A DNA stretch of 64,000 nucleotides from Nocardia fusca NBRC 14340 (GTDB lineage: Bacteria; Actinomycetota; Actinomycetes; Mycobacteriales; Mycobacteriaceae): assembly GCF_001618425.1 (NCBI RefSeq), contig NZ_BDCU01000037.1, positions 94,863 to 158,862 on the forward strand, given 5' to 3'. The notes below the pieces were generated by a model. It was not told the DNA's origin, did not search any database, and saw only the letters and a program-made list of their open reading frames with translations. Positions 9,225 through 18,545 of the stretch are shown here, piece after piece. The position numbers were made by a program, and so were the translations under genes. The stretch's first letter is position 1; every line of letters starts with the position of its first letter.

Positions 9225-9815
9225 TCAGGCCGCCACCGCGCGGGCCGCCACCAGCGCCTCCGCCCACCAGTGCAACCGGTCCAGCATCACCTGGGCCGCG
9301 GCCTCCGGTTCCGCCGGTGCCAGGAGTTGCCCGTCCTCCCCGAACAGCAGGTAGTAGCGGGGGAAGGAAACGTACTCGCGCACGGTGTGGGCGTCGAGCT
9401 CGTTGAACACCTGGCGGAGCTGTTCGATAGCCAGCAGCCCGCCGCTGGCCCCGCTGTAGCCGACGAAGGCGATGGCCTTGCGCTGCCACTGGGTGAAATG
9501 CCAGTCGATGACGGCTTTCAGCGAGGCCGGGAAGCTGCGGTTGTAGTCGGGGGTGACGATGATGAACGCATCGGCGGCCGCGAGCCGTTCGGTCAGGTCG
9601 CGCATTCCGGCGGGACGCTGCGGGTCGGGCTCGAGCGCCGGGGGAACAGCGGGCAGCGCCAGGGGGATATCGGCTTCGGCCAGGTCGATCACGTCGATCT
9701 CGAACCGATCGTGGCGGGCGGCCTGCGCGGTGATCCACGAGGCGACGACCGGCCCGAAGCGGCCTTCGCGGACGCTGCCGACGATCACCGCGAGACGCAG
9801 GGGCGTAGTGGACAT
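9225..9815 (-). CDS. NAD(P)H-dependent FMN reductase (flavodoxin-like fold)
   Basis: 196 residues. The N-terminal phosphate-binding loop VGSVREGRFGP and the motif TPDYNRSFPASLKAVIDW are diagnostic for NADPH-dependent FMN reductases and related quinone reductases; GYSGASGG forms another flavin contact. It is divergent from the XRE regulator at 9955 with a shared 139-bp intergenic region, so it is a likely target of that regulator. The electron acceptor is unknown. Confidence 0.88.
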   Translation of the reverse strand: MSTTPLRLAVIVGSVREGRFGPVVASWITAQAARHDRFEIDVIDLAEADIPLALPAVPPALEPDPQRPAGMRDLTERLAAADAFIIVTPDYNRSFPASLKAVIDWHFTQWQRKAIAFVGYSGASGGLLAIEQLRQVFNELDAHTVREYVSFPRYYLLFGEDGQLLAPAEPEAAAQVMLDRLHWWAEALVAARAVAA

Positions 9816-9954
9816 GGTGTGCTCCGTTCTGCTCGGGCGGCCCGGCGGCCGCCGGAATCGAATCTGCCGCCCCGGGCACCCCGTTGGGAGACCGTGCCGA
9901 GAGTGGTAGTGGTGCGGCCACCCTGAGCGGCCGGCCCGCCGCTACCGTGGGATC

Positions 9955-10809
9955 GTGAGCGAGAACGAGATGGGCCTGTTCCTGCGCAGCAGGCGCGACG
10001 CGGTCACGCCGGCCCAGGTGGGGCTGCCCACCGGCGCGCGCCGCCGGGCGCCCGGGCTGCGCCGATCGGAACTGGCGACGCTGGCCGGGGTCAGCGTCGA
10101 ATACATCACCCGTCTCGAGCAGGGTCGCGACCGCAACCCCTCACCGCAGGTGCTGGCCGCGCTGGCCGACGCCCTCGCGCTCACCTCCGCCGAACGGGTG
10201 CACCTGTACCGCCTGACCAAGGCCGATACCGGCTTCAACTGCATGGGCCGCGCCCGGCCGGGCCGGGAGATCCGCCCGATGATCCGGGCCCTGCTCGATC
10301 AGCTCGAACCCGCGGCGGCGATCGTGGTGAACCGCCTCACCGAGGTACTGGCCTGCACCGACGGTTATCGCCGGTTGATGGAGCCGACCGGCGCCCTGGA
10401 CGAAGAGCACTGGTCCAACCTCGCCCGGTTCGCCTTCACCGACCCGCGCGCCCGCGCGGTCTACCCGGACTGGGACCATCTGGCCGACCAGCTGGTGGCC
10501 ACCCTCAAACAGGGCCCGTTCCGCGCCGACCCCGAGATCGCCGAGCTGGCCGACCAGCTCACCATCACCGCGGGCGCCGCGTTCACCGACCGGGTGGCCA
10601 CTGTGCCGAACCTGCCCGCCGCCACCGGCGTGACCCGGCTCGCACACCCCGCGGCGGGGGCCCTGCGCCTGGGCTACGAGACGCTGCATCTGTCCGCCGA
10701 CGACGATCAGCAACTGATCGTCTATCTCCCCGCCGACCCGGCGACGGCCGCCGCCCTGGACCGGCTCGCCGGCCACCACCCCGGCAATCTGCGGGCCGTC
10801 CCGAGCTGA
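9955..10809 (+). CDS. XRE-type regulator with MmyB-like ligand-binding domain
   Basis: 284 residues. An N-terminal helix-turn-helix (about 30-75: LRRSELATLAGVSVEYITRL) is followed by a MmyB/PAS-like ligand domain (about 105-270, with ALLDQLEPAAAIVVNRLTEV, then DLTIT-like and HPAAGALRLGYETL segments). These regulators often control divergently transcribed oxidoreductase genes; the FMN reductase gene lies immediately upstream in the opposite direction. The start is GTG at 9955. Confidence 0.88.
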   Translation: MSENEMGLFLRSRRDAVTPAQVGLPTGARRRAPGLRRSELATLAGVSVEYITRLEQGRDRNPSPQVLAALADALALTSAERVHLYRLTKADTGFNCMGRARPGREIRPMIRALLDQLEPAAAIVVNRLTEVLACTDGYRRLMEPTGALDEEHWSNLARFAFTDPRARAVYPDWDHLADQLVATLKQGPFRADPEIAELADQLTITAGAAFTDRVATVPNLPAATGVTRLAHPAAGALRLGYETLHLSADDDQQLIVYLPADPATAAALDRLAGHHPGNLRAVPS

Positions 10810-10884
10810 CCCGCGGCGGCCGCCGGTGGTCTCCGCGGGCCGCGCGGTGCACTGCGGTGGACGCTCCTAGTAGCCTTGAACACC

Positions 10885-12006
10885 GTGCATCCAGACGTGA
10901 CCGCCGACCTCGCCGAACTCGACGCGACCCTCAAGACCGTCGAATCGGTCCTCGATATCGAGGAGCTGCGCCGCCGTATCGACGAGCTGGAGCACCAGGC
11001 CGCCGATCCCGAGCTCTGGAACGACCAGGATCACGCCCAGCGGGTCACCAGCGAGCTCTCGCACGCCCAGGGCGAACTGCGCCGGGTCGAGGAGTTACGG
11101 CAGCGGCTCGAGGATCTGCCGGTGCTCTACGAGCTGGCCGAGGAAGAAGAAGGCGAGGCGAGGACCAGCGCACTGGCCGACGCCGACGCCGAGCGGGCCG
11201 CATTGCACACCGATGTGGAGGCCCTCGAGGTCCGCACCCTGCTGTCGGGCGAGTACGACAAACGTGACGCGCTGGTCAATATCCGTTCCGGCGCGGGCGG
11301 CGTGGACGCGGCCGACTGGGCCGAGATGCTGATGCGCATGTACATCCGCTGGGCCGACCGGCACAAGTACTCGGTCGAGGTCTACGACACCTCCTACGCC
11401 GAAGAAGCCGGTATCAAGAGCGCCACCTTCGCGGTGAAGACGCCGTACGCCTACGGCACCCTCTCGGTGGAGATGGGCACGCACCGGCTTGTCCGGATCA
11501 GCCCGTTCGACAACCAGGGCCGCCGCCAGACCTCCTTCGCCGAGGTCGAGGTGCTGCCGGTGGTGGAGACCACCGACCATATCGAGGTCCCGGAAACCGA
11601 TATCCGGGTCGATGTCTACCGGTCCTCCGGGCCCGGCGGCCAGAGCGTCAACACCACCGACTCGGCGGTGCGGATCACCCATATCCCCACCGGCATCGTA
11701 GTGACCTGCCAGAACGAGAAATCCCAGCTGCAGAACAAGGTGTCGGCCATGCGGGTGCTGCAGGCCAAACTGCTGGAACGCAAACGGCAGGAGGAGCGCG
11801 CCCAGATGGATGCGCTCAAGACCAACGAGGGCGCGTCCTGGGGCAACCAGATGCGGTCCTATGTCCTGCACCCGTACCAGATGGTCAAGGATCTGCGCAC
11901 GAACTACGAAGTCAACAACCCCTCGGCGGTACTCGACGGCGATATCGACGGCTTCATCGAATCCGGGATCCGCTGGCGGATGAGTACAGTGCTGCAGGAG
12001 AGCTAG
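10885..12006 (+). CDS. prfB: Peptide chain release factor 2
   Basis: 373 residues. RF2 recognises UGA and UAA stop codons and triggers peptide release. Visible are the SPF codon-recognition tripeptide (RISPFDNQGRRQ) and the catalytic GGQ loop (SSGPGGQSVNTTDSAVRITH). The frame is continuous, so the programmed +1 frameshift known from E. coli prfB is absent here. The GTG at 10885 fits the known N-terminus of mycobacterial RF2 (V-x-P-D); a TTG three codons upstream (10876) is in frame. A TAGTAGCCT tract just upstream and the lack of a clear ribosome site suggest a leaderless message. First gene of the prfB-mscS-ftsEX cluster. Confidence 0.95.
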   Translation: MHPDVTADLAELDATLKTVESVLDIEELRRRIDELEHQAADPELWNDQDHAQRVTSELSHAQGELRRVEELRQRLEDLPVLYELAEEEEGEARTSALADADAERAALHTDVEALEVRTLLSGEYDKRDALVNIRSGAGGVDAADWAEMLMRMYIRWADRHKYSVEVYDTSYAEEAGIKSATFAVKTPYAYGTLSVEMGTHRLVRISPFDNQGRRQTSFAEVEVLPVVETTDHIEVPETDIRVDVYRSSGPGGQSVNTTDSAVRITHIPTGIVVTCQNEKSQLQNKVSAMRVLQAKLLERKRQEERAQMDALKTNEGASWGNQMRSYVLHPYQMVKDLRTNYEVNNPSAVLDGDIDGFIESGIRWRMSTVLQES

Positions 12007-12067
12007 CGGTCGGCGATTCCGGGACGCCGCAAGCCGTTCGGTGAGGCCCGGGAGAGCAGGTGGTCTG

Positions 12068-12943
12068 ATGCATTCGGAGGGGCCCGAGACCCTGGCGCTG
12101 TCGCTGGCGGCGTCCTCGGAGGTCACCTCGTGGCTGCGGTCGTCCGGTCTGGAGATCGTGCTGCTGGTCCTCGGAGCGATGCTGTTCGCCCGCTTCGCCA
12201 CCTACGTCCGCGACCGGGTGACGCAGAAGATCGATTCCGGGTTCCGCGGCGGTGACGCGCTGGTCCGCTCGGAGGAGGCCAAGCACCGGCACGCGCTGGC
12301 GCAGGTGCTCACCTGGGTGGTACTGACCGTGGCCTACGTGCTGGTCGCCATGGAGGTCCTGGGCCGGATCGGATTCTCGATGTCGGGACTGGTCGCACCG
12401 GCGGCGGTCCTGGGTGCCGCGCTCGGTTTCGGCGCGCAGCGCATCGTGCAGGACATTCTGGCCGGGTTCTTCCTCATCACCGAACGGCAGTACGGATTCG
12501 GTGATGTGGTGCGGATCGCAGTGACCGGTATCCAGGATCCGGCCGAGGGCACGGTCGAGGATGTGACGCTGCGGGTCACCAAATTGCGTAACTCGGATGG
12601 TGAGGTGATCACCGTCCCGAACGGACAGATCGTGAAAGTTACCAATCTGTCGAAGGATTGGGCCCGCGCGGCGATCGATGTACCGGTCTCCGCCAGTGCC
12701 GATATCATCCGGATCAACGAAGTGCTGCACGAGGTGGGCGGCCAAGCCTACCAGGACCCCCGTCTCGAACCACTGCTGCTCGACGAGCCGACGGTGATGG
12801 GCGTGGAGGACCTGACCGTGGACCAGATGAACATCCGGATGGTCGCCCGGACGCTGCCGGGTAAACAGTTCGAGGTGAGTCGCGAGCTACGGGTGCGCGT
12901 GGCCGCGGCCATGCGCCGGGAGGGCCTGAATGCGCGCCCGTAG
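12068..12943 (+). CDS. Small-conductance mechanosensitive channel (MscS family)
   Basis: 291 residues. Membrane segments lie at about 25-45, 80-105 and 112-132; the pore helix is Gly/Ala-rich (AAVLGAALGFGAQRIVQDIL), followed by the MscS beta domain (VEDVTLRVTKLRNSDGEV, then VPNGQIVKVTNLS). MscS channels release solutes on hypo-osmotic shock. The start is ATG at 12068 with an AGGTGG ribosome site 5 bases upstream. Between prfB and ftsE, the same place as its M. tuberculosis counterpart (Rv3104c). Confidence 0.9.
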   Translation: MHSEGPETLALSLAASSEVTSWLRSSGLEIVLLVLGAMLFARFATYVRDRVTQKIDSGFRGGDALVRSEEAKHRHALAQVLTWVVLTVAYVLVAMEVLGRIGFSMSGLVAPAAVLGAALGFGAQRIVQDILAGFFLITERQYGFGDVVRIAVTGIQDPAEGTVEDVTLRVTKLRNSDGEVITVPNGQIVKVTNLSKDWARAAIDVPVSASADIIRINEVLHEVGGQAYQDPRLEPLLLDEPTVMGVEDLTVDQMNIRMVARTLPGKQFEVSRELRVRVAAAMRREGLNARP

Positions 12944-13094
12944 ATCGACGCTGATCCTGGCGTGTGGCTGGGTGGCGACCTTCGTGCTCTACCTGTTCGT
13001 GAAACCGGATCAGATCGCACCCGCGAAACCGGCGCCCGCCCCCGCCGTACCCGCCGTTCATCAGGTCCCGGTCCCGGTGATTCCCGTCCGATAA
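12930..13094 (+). CDS. Small membrane-anchored Pro/Ala-rich protein
   Basis: 54 residues from an ATG at 12930, overlapping the end of the channel gene by 14 bases. It has a short basic start, one hydrophobic segment (LILACGWVATFVLYLFV, about 8-24) and a Pro/Ala/Val-rich tail (PAKPAPAPAVPAV). A short proline-rich membrane protein also sits between the channel and ftsE in mycobacteria (Rv3103c, longer), so position supports a real gene. Function unknown; the overlap implies translational coupling to the channel gene. Confidence 0.6.
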   Translation: MRARRSTLILACGWVATFVLYLFVKPDQIAPAKPAPAPAVPAVHQVPVPVIPVR

Positions 13095-13136
13095 CGGCTG
13101 CGACACAGCCCGCGGGCCGCTTCGTTATCGAATGGT

Positions 13137-13142
13137 TACACT
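13137..13142 (+). promoter_or_regulatory. Probable -10 box of a leaderless ftsEX promoter
   Basis: TACACT lies 8 bases before the ftsE GTG at 13151. With normal -10 to start-site spacing, transcription would begin at or next to the GTG, giving a leaderless mRNA. No ribosome-binding site is visible in the 8-base gap. Confidence 0.5.
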
Positions 13143-13150
13143 GTCTCCTC

Positions 13151-13839
<689 letters not shown>

Positions 13840-13840
<1 letters not shown>

Positions 13841-14745
13841 TGCGGGCGGGATTCCTGTTCGGTGAGGTCTCCGAGGGGCTGCGCCGCAATGTGACCATGA
13901 CCATCGCGATGATCCTGACCACCGCGGTCTCGCTGACCATGCTGGGCGGCGGTCTGCTGGCGGTGCGGATCGCCGACAAGACCGAGCAGTACTTCCTGGA
14001 CCGGCTCGAGGTGCGGCTTTATCTCACCGAGGATGTCTCCGCCACCGACCCGGACTGTGTGAACGATCCGTGCCGGACCCTCATGGCCGATCTCGAGGCC
14101 GTCGACGGCGTGGAGAACGTGCAGTACCTCAACCGGGACGCGGCGGTCCGGGAGGCAAAGGAGAAAACCTTCAAGGACCAGCCGGAACTGGCGGAGTATG
14201 TGAGCGAGACGCCGCTGCCGGCCTCACTGCGGGTCAAGATGACCGACGCGTCGCTGTACCCGACGATCTACGAGCAGTTCTACGAGCGGCCCGGCGTCGG
14301 CATGGTCCGCAACGACAAGGACATCGTGGACCGGCTGGTCAGCCTGTTCGACGGACTCCGCAACGCCGCGTTCGGGATGGCGCTGCTGCAGGCGGTGGCG
14401 GCGCTGCTGCTGATCGCGAACATGGTGCAGATCGCGGCCTTCACCCGGCGTACGGAGGTGAGCATCATGCGCCTGGTGGGCGCCACCCGCTGGTACACCC
14501 AGCTGCCGTTCCTCCTGGAAGCGGTGGCCGCCGCGCTGGCGGGCGGTCTCCTGGCCACGGTGGGTCTGTTCGTGGCCCGGCCGCTGGTGATCGACCGGGC
14601 CCTGGGCGATCTGTTCGCCAGCAATGTGTTCCCGCAGATCACCTTCGACGACATCTTCACCACCGCGCTCATGGTGATGCCGGTCGGCGTACTGTTCGCC
14701 GGTCTCACCGCCTACGCGACCCTGCGCTGGTACGTGCGGGAATAG
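13840..14745 (+). CDS. ftsX: Cell division protein FtsX
   Basis: 301 residues. Cytoplasmic start, first membrane segment at about 20-42 (TIAMILTTAVSLTMLGGGLL), a large extracellular domain (about 45-170, with a Cys pair in DPDCVNDPC as in mycobacterial FtsX), then three membrane segments in the FtsX permease domain (RTEVSIMRLVGATRW). FtsX relays ATP hydrolysis by FtsE to extracellular peptidoglycan hydrolases. The ATG shares one base with the ftsE stop, so the pair is translationally coupled. Last gene before a strong terminator. Confidence 0.97.
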
Positions 14746-14802
14746 CCGGCCGGAGTCCGCGGCCCGGGTGACGACAACTCCCACCCGCGGTAACTCCGGT
14801 GA

Positions 14803-14843
14803 CCGAGAACGCCCGCCCTGGACTTCGGGGCGGGCGTTCTCGG
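14803..14843 (+). terminator. Strong hairpin terminator after ftsX
   Basis: A perfect 16-bp stem (14803-14818 with 14828-14843, arms reading CCGAGAACGCCCGCCC and its complement) and a 9-base loop, 58 bp after the ftsX stop. There is no long T-run, which is usual for actinobacterial terminators. It closes the prfB-ftsX cluster. Confidence 0.8.
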
Positions 14844-14909
14844 CTTCATCACCTGCGGATTCCGCGCACCCGTCCGCTCACCAGGACGTAAGGACCACTC
14901 GACGCCTTT

Positions 14910-14946
14910 CTTACTCCGCAGTAAGATAGCCTTACTCCGCAGTAAG
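14910..14946. promoter_or_regulatory. Two identical palindromic operators in tandem upstream of the acyl-CoA dehydrogenase pair
   Basis: The 16-base palindrome CTTACTCCGCAGTAAG occurs twice, at 14910-14925 and 14931-14946, with start points 21 bases apart, i.e. two DNA turns on the same face. Arms are six bases (CTTACT/AGTAAG) around CCGC. They lie 46-82 bases before the first dehydrogenase start, and each ends in a TAAGAT sequence that could serve as a -10 box. Form and position fit a TetR-family repressor, which is not encoded next to it. Confidence 0.7.
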
Positions 14947-14991
14947 ATCCCCGGGGCCCGACCCTCACCCCCGCGCGAGAAACAGGTGATG

Positions 14992-16395
14992 ATGAGCATT
15001 CGAGACAGCGCTACCGAGCGGCGGTCGCACAACGGCGTCCGCCAGGAGAACGGGGTGGGCCTGCACCAACCCAAACGGGACTGGATGGGCGCCGCCATGC
15101 GGGTCATGTCGACCATCACCGGGTCGGAGCTGGCCGAGAAATACAACCTGCGCAAGCCGATCGACCGGGTCACCTACCAGAGCACCAAAACCGGATTCCG
15201 CACCCTCGGGGCGGCCACCCGCGCCTTCAACAAGGTCGCGGGCGGTGGCGCGCCCAAACGGCTACCGGACAACGAGTCCAAGACCAAGGACTATTTCGAC
15301 CTCACCCCCACCGACGAACAGCAGATGATCGTCGAGACGGTGCGCGAGTTCGCGGCCGAGATCCTGCGCCCGGCCGCGCACGACGCCGACGAGGCGGCCG
15401 CCGCGCCGGCCGATCTGCTCGGCCGGGCCGCGGAACTGGGTATCACCCTCATCAACGTGCCCGAGGAACTCGAGGGCGCGGCCACCGAACGCGGGGCGGT
15501 CACCAATGTGCTGGTCGCCGAGGCGCTCGCGCACGGCGATATGGGTCTGGCGCTGCCGCTGCTCGCGCCGAGCGGGGTCGCGGTCGCACTGTCCCAGTGG
15601 GGCACCGACGCCCAGCAGCAGACCTATCTGCCGGCCTTCACCGGCGAGAACGTGCCCCAGGCCTCCGTGGTCATCAGCGAACCGCGGGCCTTGTTCGACC
15701 CCTTCAGCCTGCAGACCAAAGCGGTACGCTCCCCCAGCGGATACCGGTTGAACGGCGTCAAGAGCCTGGTCCCCGCGGCCGCCGACGCCGAGATCTTCGT
15801 GGTGGGCGCCGAACTCGACGGACGCCCGGCCCTGTTCGTGGTGGAATCCGATGCCAAGGGCCTGTCGGTGGAAGCCGATCCGAGCATGGGCCTGCGCGCG
15901 GCCGGGCTGGGCCGGCTGGTCCTGGACAATGTGGCCGTCGCCGCCGACGCCGTCCTCGGAGAGGGCGATGCCGCGCAGCACGCGGCCGACTACCGCGATG
16001 CCGTCCAGCTCGCCCGCCTCGGCTGGGCTTCGCTGGCCACCGGCACCGGGCAGGCCGTACTGGACTACGTGATCCCCTACGTCAACGAGCGGGAAGCCTT
16101 CGGCGAACCGATCAGCCACCGGCAGGCGGTCGCGTTCATGGTCGCCGATATCGCCATCGAACTCGACGGTCTGCGCCTGGTCACGCTGCGCGGCGCCGCC
16201 CGCGCCGAACAGGGCCTCACCTTCGCCCGGGAAGCGGCGCTGGCCAAGAAGCTGGCGGCGGACAAGGGTATGCGCTTCGGGCTGGACGGCGTCCAGCTAC
16301 TCGGTGGCCACGGCTTCACCAAGGAACACCCGGTCGAACGCTGGTACCGCGATCTGCGGGGTATCGCGGTCGCCGAAGGCGTGGTGCTGGTCTGA
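14992..16395 (+). CDS. Acyl-CoA dehydrogenase homologue lacking the usual catalytic glutamate motif
   Basis: 467 residues. The first about 95 residues are an N-terminal extension rich in basic and polar residues; the acyl-CoA dehydrogenase fold follows (TPTDEQQMIVETVREFAAE, VVISEPRALFDP, REAFGEPISHRQAVAFMVAD, LLGGHGFTKEHPVERWYRDL). The C-terminus reads RDLRGIAVAEGVVLV, where an active enzyme would have the Y/F-E-G-T catalytic motif. It is therefore probably the non-catalytic partner of the next gene, as in alpha2-beta2 acyl-CoA dehydrogenases of mycobacterial steroid and lipid catabolism. GTG 14986 and ATG 14989 are alternative starts. Confidence 0.85.
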   Translation: MSIRDSATERRSHNGVRQENGVGLHQPKRDWMGAAMRVMSTITGSELAEKYNLRKPIDRVTYQSTKTGFRTLGAATRAFNKVAGGGAPKRLPDNESKTKDYFDLTPTDEQQMIVETVREFAAEILRPAAHDADEAAAAPADLLGRAAELGITLINVPEELEGAATERGAVTNVLVAEALAHGDMGLALPLLAPSGVAVALSQWGTDAQQQTYLPAFTGENVPQASVVISEPRALFDPFSLQTKAVRSPSGYRLNGVKSLVPAAADAEIFVVGAELDGRPALFVVESDAKGLSVEADPSMGLRAAGLGRLVLDNVAVAADAVLGEGDAAQHAADYRDAVQLARLGWASLATGTGQAVLDYVIPYVNEREAFGEPISHRQAVAFMVADIAIELDGLRLVTLRGAARAEQGLTFAREAALAKKLAADKGMRFGLDGVQLLGGHGFTKEHPVERWYRDLRGIAVAEGVVLV

Positions 16396-16435
16396 GTTCC
16401 CGGCGTCGTCACAGCTTTTTCACCAGGAGACTTTC

Positions 16436-17656
16436 ATGATCAATCTCGAACTTCCCAAGAAGCTGCGGGCCAGCGCCAACCAGGCGCATCAGGTGGCCGC
16501 GCAGATCTTCCGGCCCATCTCGCGCAAGTACGACCTCGGCGAGCACGAATACCCGGTCGAACTCGACACCATGGCCGCCATGGTCGACGGGCTCAGCGAT
16601 TCGGGCACGCAGAAGATCAGCGGAGCCAGTGGCGGGCGCTCCGACGACGAGGCGCCCTCCACCGATGTGCTCCTCAACGCCAACGGCGGCAATATGTCGG
16701 CGCTGCTCAACGCCCTGGAAACCTCCTGGGGCGATGTCGGCCTGATGCTGTCCATCCCCTACCAGGGGTTGGGCAATGCCGCGATCGCCGCGGTGGCCAC
16801 CGACGAACAGCTCGAACGGTTCGGCAAGGTATGGGCCTCGATGGCCATCACCGAACCCGGCTTCGGATCCGATTCGGCCGCGGTCACCACCACCGCCGTC
16901 CTCGACGGCGACGAATGGGTGCTCAACGGCGAGAAGATCTTCGTCACCGCGGGGCAGCGTTCCACCCATATCGTGGTGTGGGCGTCGGTGGACCGCAGCC
17001 TCGGCCGCGCCGCCATCAAATCGTTCGTGGTCCCGCGGGACGCTCCCGGTCTGTCGGTGGCCCGGCTCGAGCACAAGCTCGGCATCAAGGCCTCCGATAC
17101 CGCGGTGCTGCTGCTCCAGGATTGCCGGATCCCGAAGGACAATATCCTCGGCAGCCCGGAAGTGAACGTGGAGAAGGGTTTCGCCGGGGTCATGCAGACC
17201 TTCGACAACACCCGCCCCATGGTCGCGGCCATGGCCATCGGTGTCACCCGCGCCGCGCTCGAGGAACTGCGCACCATCCTCACCGACGCGGGTATCGAGA
17301 TCTCCTACGACACCCCGCCCAACAATCAGCACGCGGCGGCGGCCGAGTTCCTGCGGATGGAAGCCGACTACGAGTCCGCCTACCTGCTGGCATTGCGGGC
17401 GGCCTGGATGGCCGACAACAAGAAGCCCAATTCGCTCGAGGCGTCGATGTCCAAGGCGAAGGCGGGCCGCACCGGCACCGATGTGACGCTGAAGTCGGTC
17501 GAACTGGCCGGCGCCGTCGGATACTCGCAGCGGCTGCTGCTGGAGAAGTGGGGCCGGGACTCGAAGATCCTGGACATTTTCGAGGGCACCCAGCAGATCC
17601 AGCAGCTCATCGTGGCCCGCCGGGTCCTGGGCAAGACCAGCGCCGAACTGAAGTAG
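16436..17656 (+). CDS. Acyl-CoA dehydrogenase, catalytic partner
   Basis: 406 residues. Visible are the FAD-binding strand WASMAITEPGFGSDSAAV, the substrate loop WVLNGEKIFVTAGQRS, and the catalytic glutamate motif FEGTQQIQQL near the C-terminus. It introduces an alpha-beta double bond in acyl-CoA using FAD. The start is ATG at 16436 with AGGAGA six bases upstream. Separated from the first dehydrogenase by 40 bp and downstream of the same operators, so the two are presumably one operon and perhaps one heteromeric enzyme. The chain length or steroid substrate is unknown. Confidence 0.9.
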   Translation: MINLELPKKLRASANQAHQVAAQIFRPISRKYDLGEHEYPVELDTMAAMVDGLSDSGTQKISGASGGRSDDEAPSTDVLLNANGGNMSALLNALETSWGDVGLMLSIPYQGLGNAAIAAVATDEQLERFGKVWASMAITEPGFGSDSAAVTTTAVLDGDEWVLNGEKIFVTAGQRSTHIVVWASVDRSLGRAAIKSFVVPRDAPGLSVARLEHKLGIKASDTAVLLLQDCRIPKDNILGSPEVNVEKGFAGVMQTFDNTRPMVAAMAIGVTRAALEELRTILTDAGIEISYDTPPNNQHAAAAEFLRMEADYESAYLLALRAAWMADNKKPNSLEASMSKAKAGRTGTDVTLKSVELAGAVGYSQRLLLEKWGRDSKILDIFEGTQQIQQLIVARRVLGKTSAELK

Positions 17657-17673
17657 GCAGGCCGGACAGGAGA

Positions 17674-17708
17674 AACCGGTGTGGTCCGCTGGGGGGATCA
17701 CACCGGTT
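17674..17708 (+). terminator. Probable terminator hairpin after the dehydrogenase pair
   Basis: AACCGGTGTG at 17674-17683 pairs with CACACCGGTT at 17699-17708 across a 15-base G-rich loop, 17 bp past the stop codon. It has no T-run, so termination is inferred from position only. Confidence 0.45.
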
Positions 17709-17901
17709 CCGCCTGTTCGGCGCAAGCGCCTCGGCCGGTTCCCGGACAATTGCCCGCAACCGCGTCGGCCGCACCGCCGACGCCGCCCGCGACGGCCGCG
17801 ATTTTCGCCTCTGTCCACTCATATATCACTGTGCCGAAGTGACGATTTCGAGTCCGGAACCGTCCAGACGACGAATATGCCCCCGCCTCTATCGTGGACC
17901 G

Positions 17902-18267
17902 ATGGCATCGGTGAAACAGCTCCAGGTCACCTTCGACTGCGCGGAACCCGAGCGGGTCGCTCGTTTCTGGTGCGAGGTGCTGGGCTACGAGCATCAGGGT
18001 TCGGCATGCATTGATCCCTCGGGTGTGGGGCCACGCCTGTACTTCCAGCGCGTCCCCGAAGGCAAGGTTGTCAAGAATCGGCTGCATCTCGACGTGCGGG
18101 TCGGCACCGGGCTCGTGGGTGCAGAGCGCGTGGCCGCACTCGAGGCAGAATGCGCACGACTGGTCGCGCTCGGCGCGGTACGTGTGCGGCTACTGCTCGC
18201 CGATGGCCAGAACGAGTCGTGCCTCGTGATGCAGGACATCGAGGGTAACGAGTTCTGTCTCGACTGA
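17902..18267 (+). CDS. Glyoxalase-like VOC-family protein
   Basis: 121 residues. The pattern VTFDCAEPERVARFWCEVLGY at the start, PRLYFQRVPEGK and NRLHLDV in the middle and MQDIEGNEFCLD at the end is typical of the small VOC (glyoxalase-like) proteins common in actinobacteria. Metal-site residues (H in NRLHLDV, E in EGNEFC) are partly kept. Function unknown; often antibiotic-binding or small-molecule handling. The start is ATG at 17902. The 245 bp between it and the dehydrogenase gene contain only the hairpin at 17674. Confidence 0.8.
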   Translation: MASVKQLQVTFDCAEPERVARFWCEVLGYEHQGSACIDPSGVGPRLYFQRVPEGKVVKNRLHLDVRVGTGLVGAERVAALEAECARLVALGAVRVRLLLADGQNESCLVMQDIEGNEFCLD

Positions 18268-18545
18268 GTAGGCGCCCGGCAGGGACAGCAAATTCTGCAG
18301 CAGCTGCTCCAGCGCGTGGTCACCGCCGGCTGATCCGGCGTCGATATCGGATACGAAACCGCGACCGGCCGCGCGGCGGTCCTGGACACCATCGGGACCG
18401 AGTGACAGTGTTTGTCCGATCGGATCGTCCCGATCGGTGCCGCCGGATCCGATCTCCCGCCGCGCCGGCACGAGTTCCGCCATGCAGCACCCACACCGAG
18501 TCACTGAGCAGTACCCCGGATATCGCCCCTGCAAGGAGACTGGTT

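Noticed and set aside
10876..12006. Programmed frameshift in prfB
   Set aside because: RF2 is a single uninterrupted frame; no internal in-frame TGA with a slippery context.
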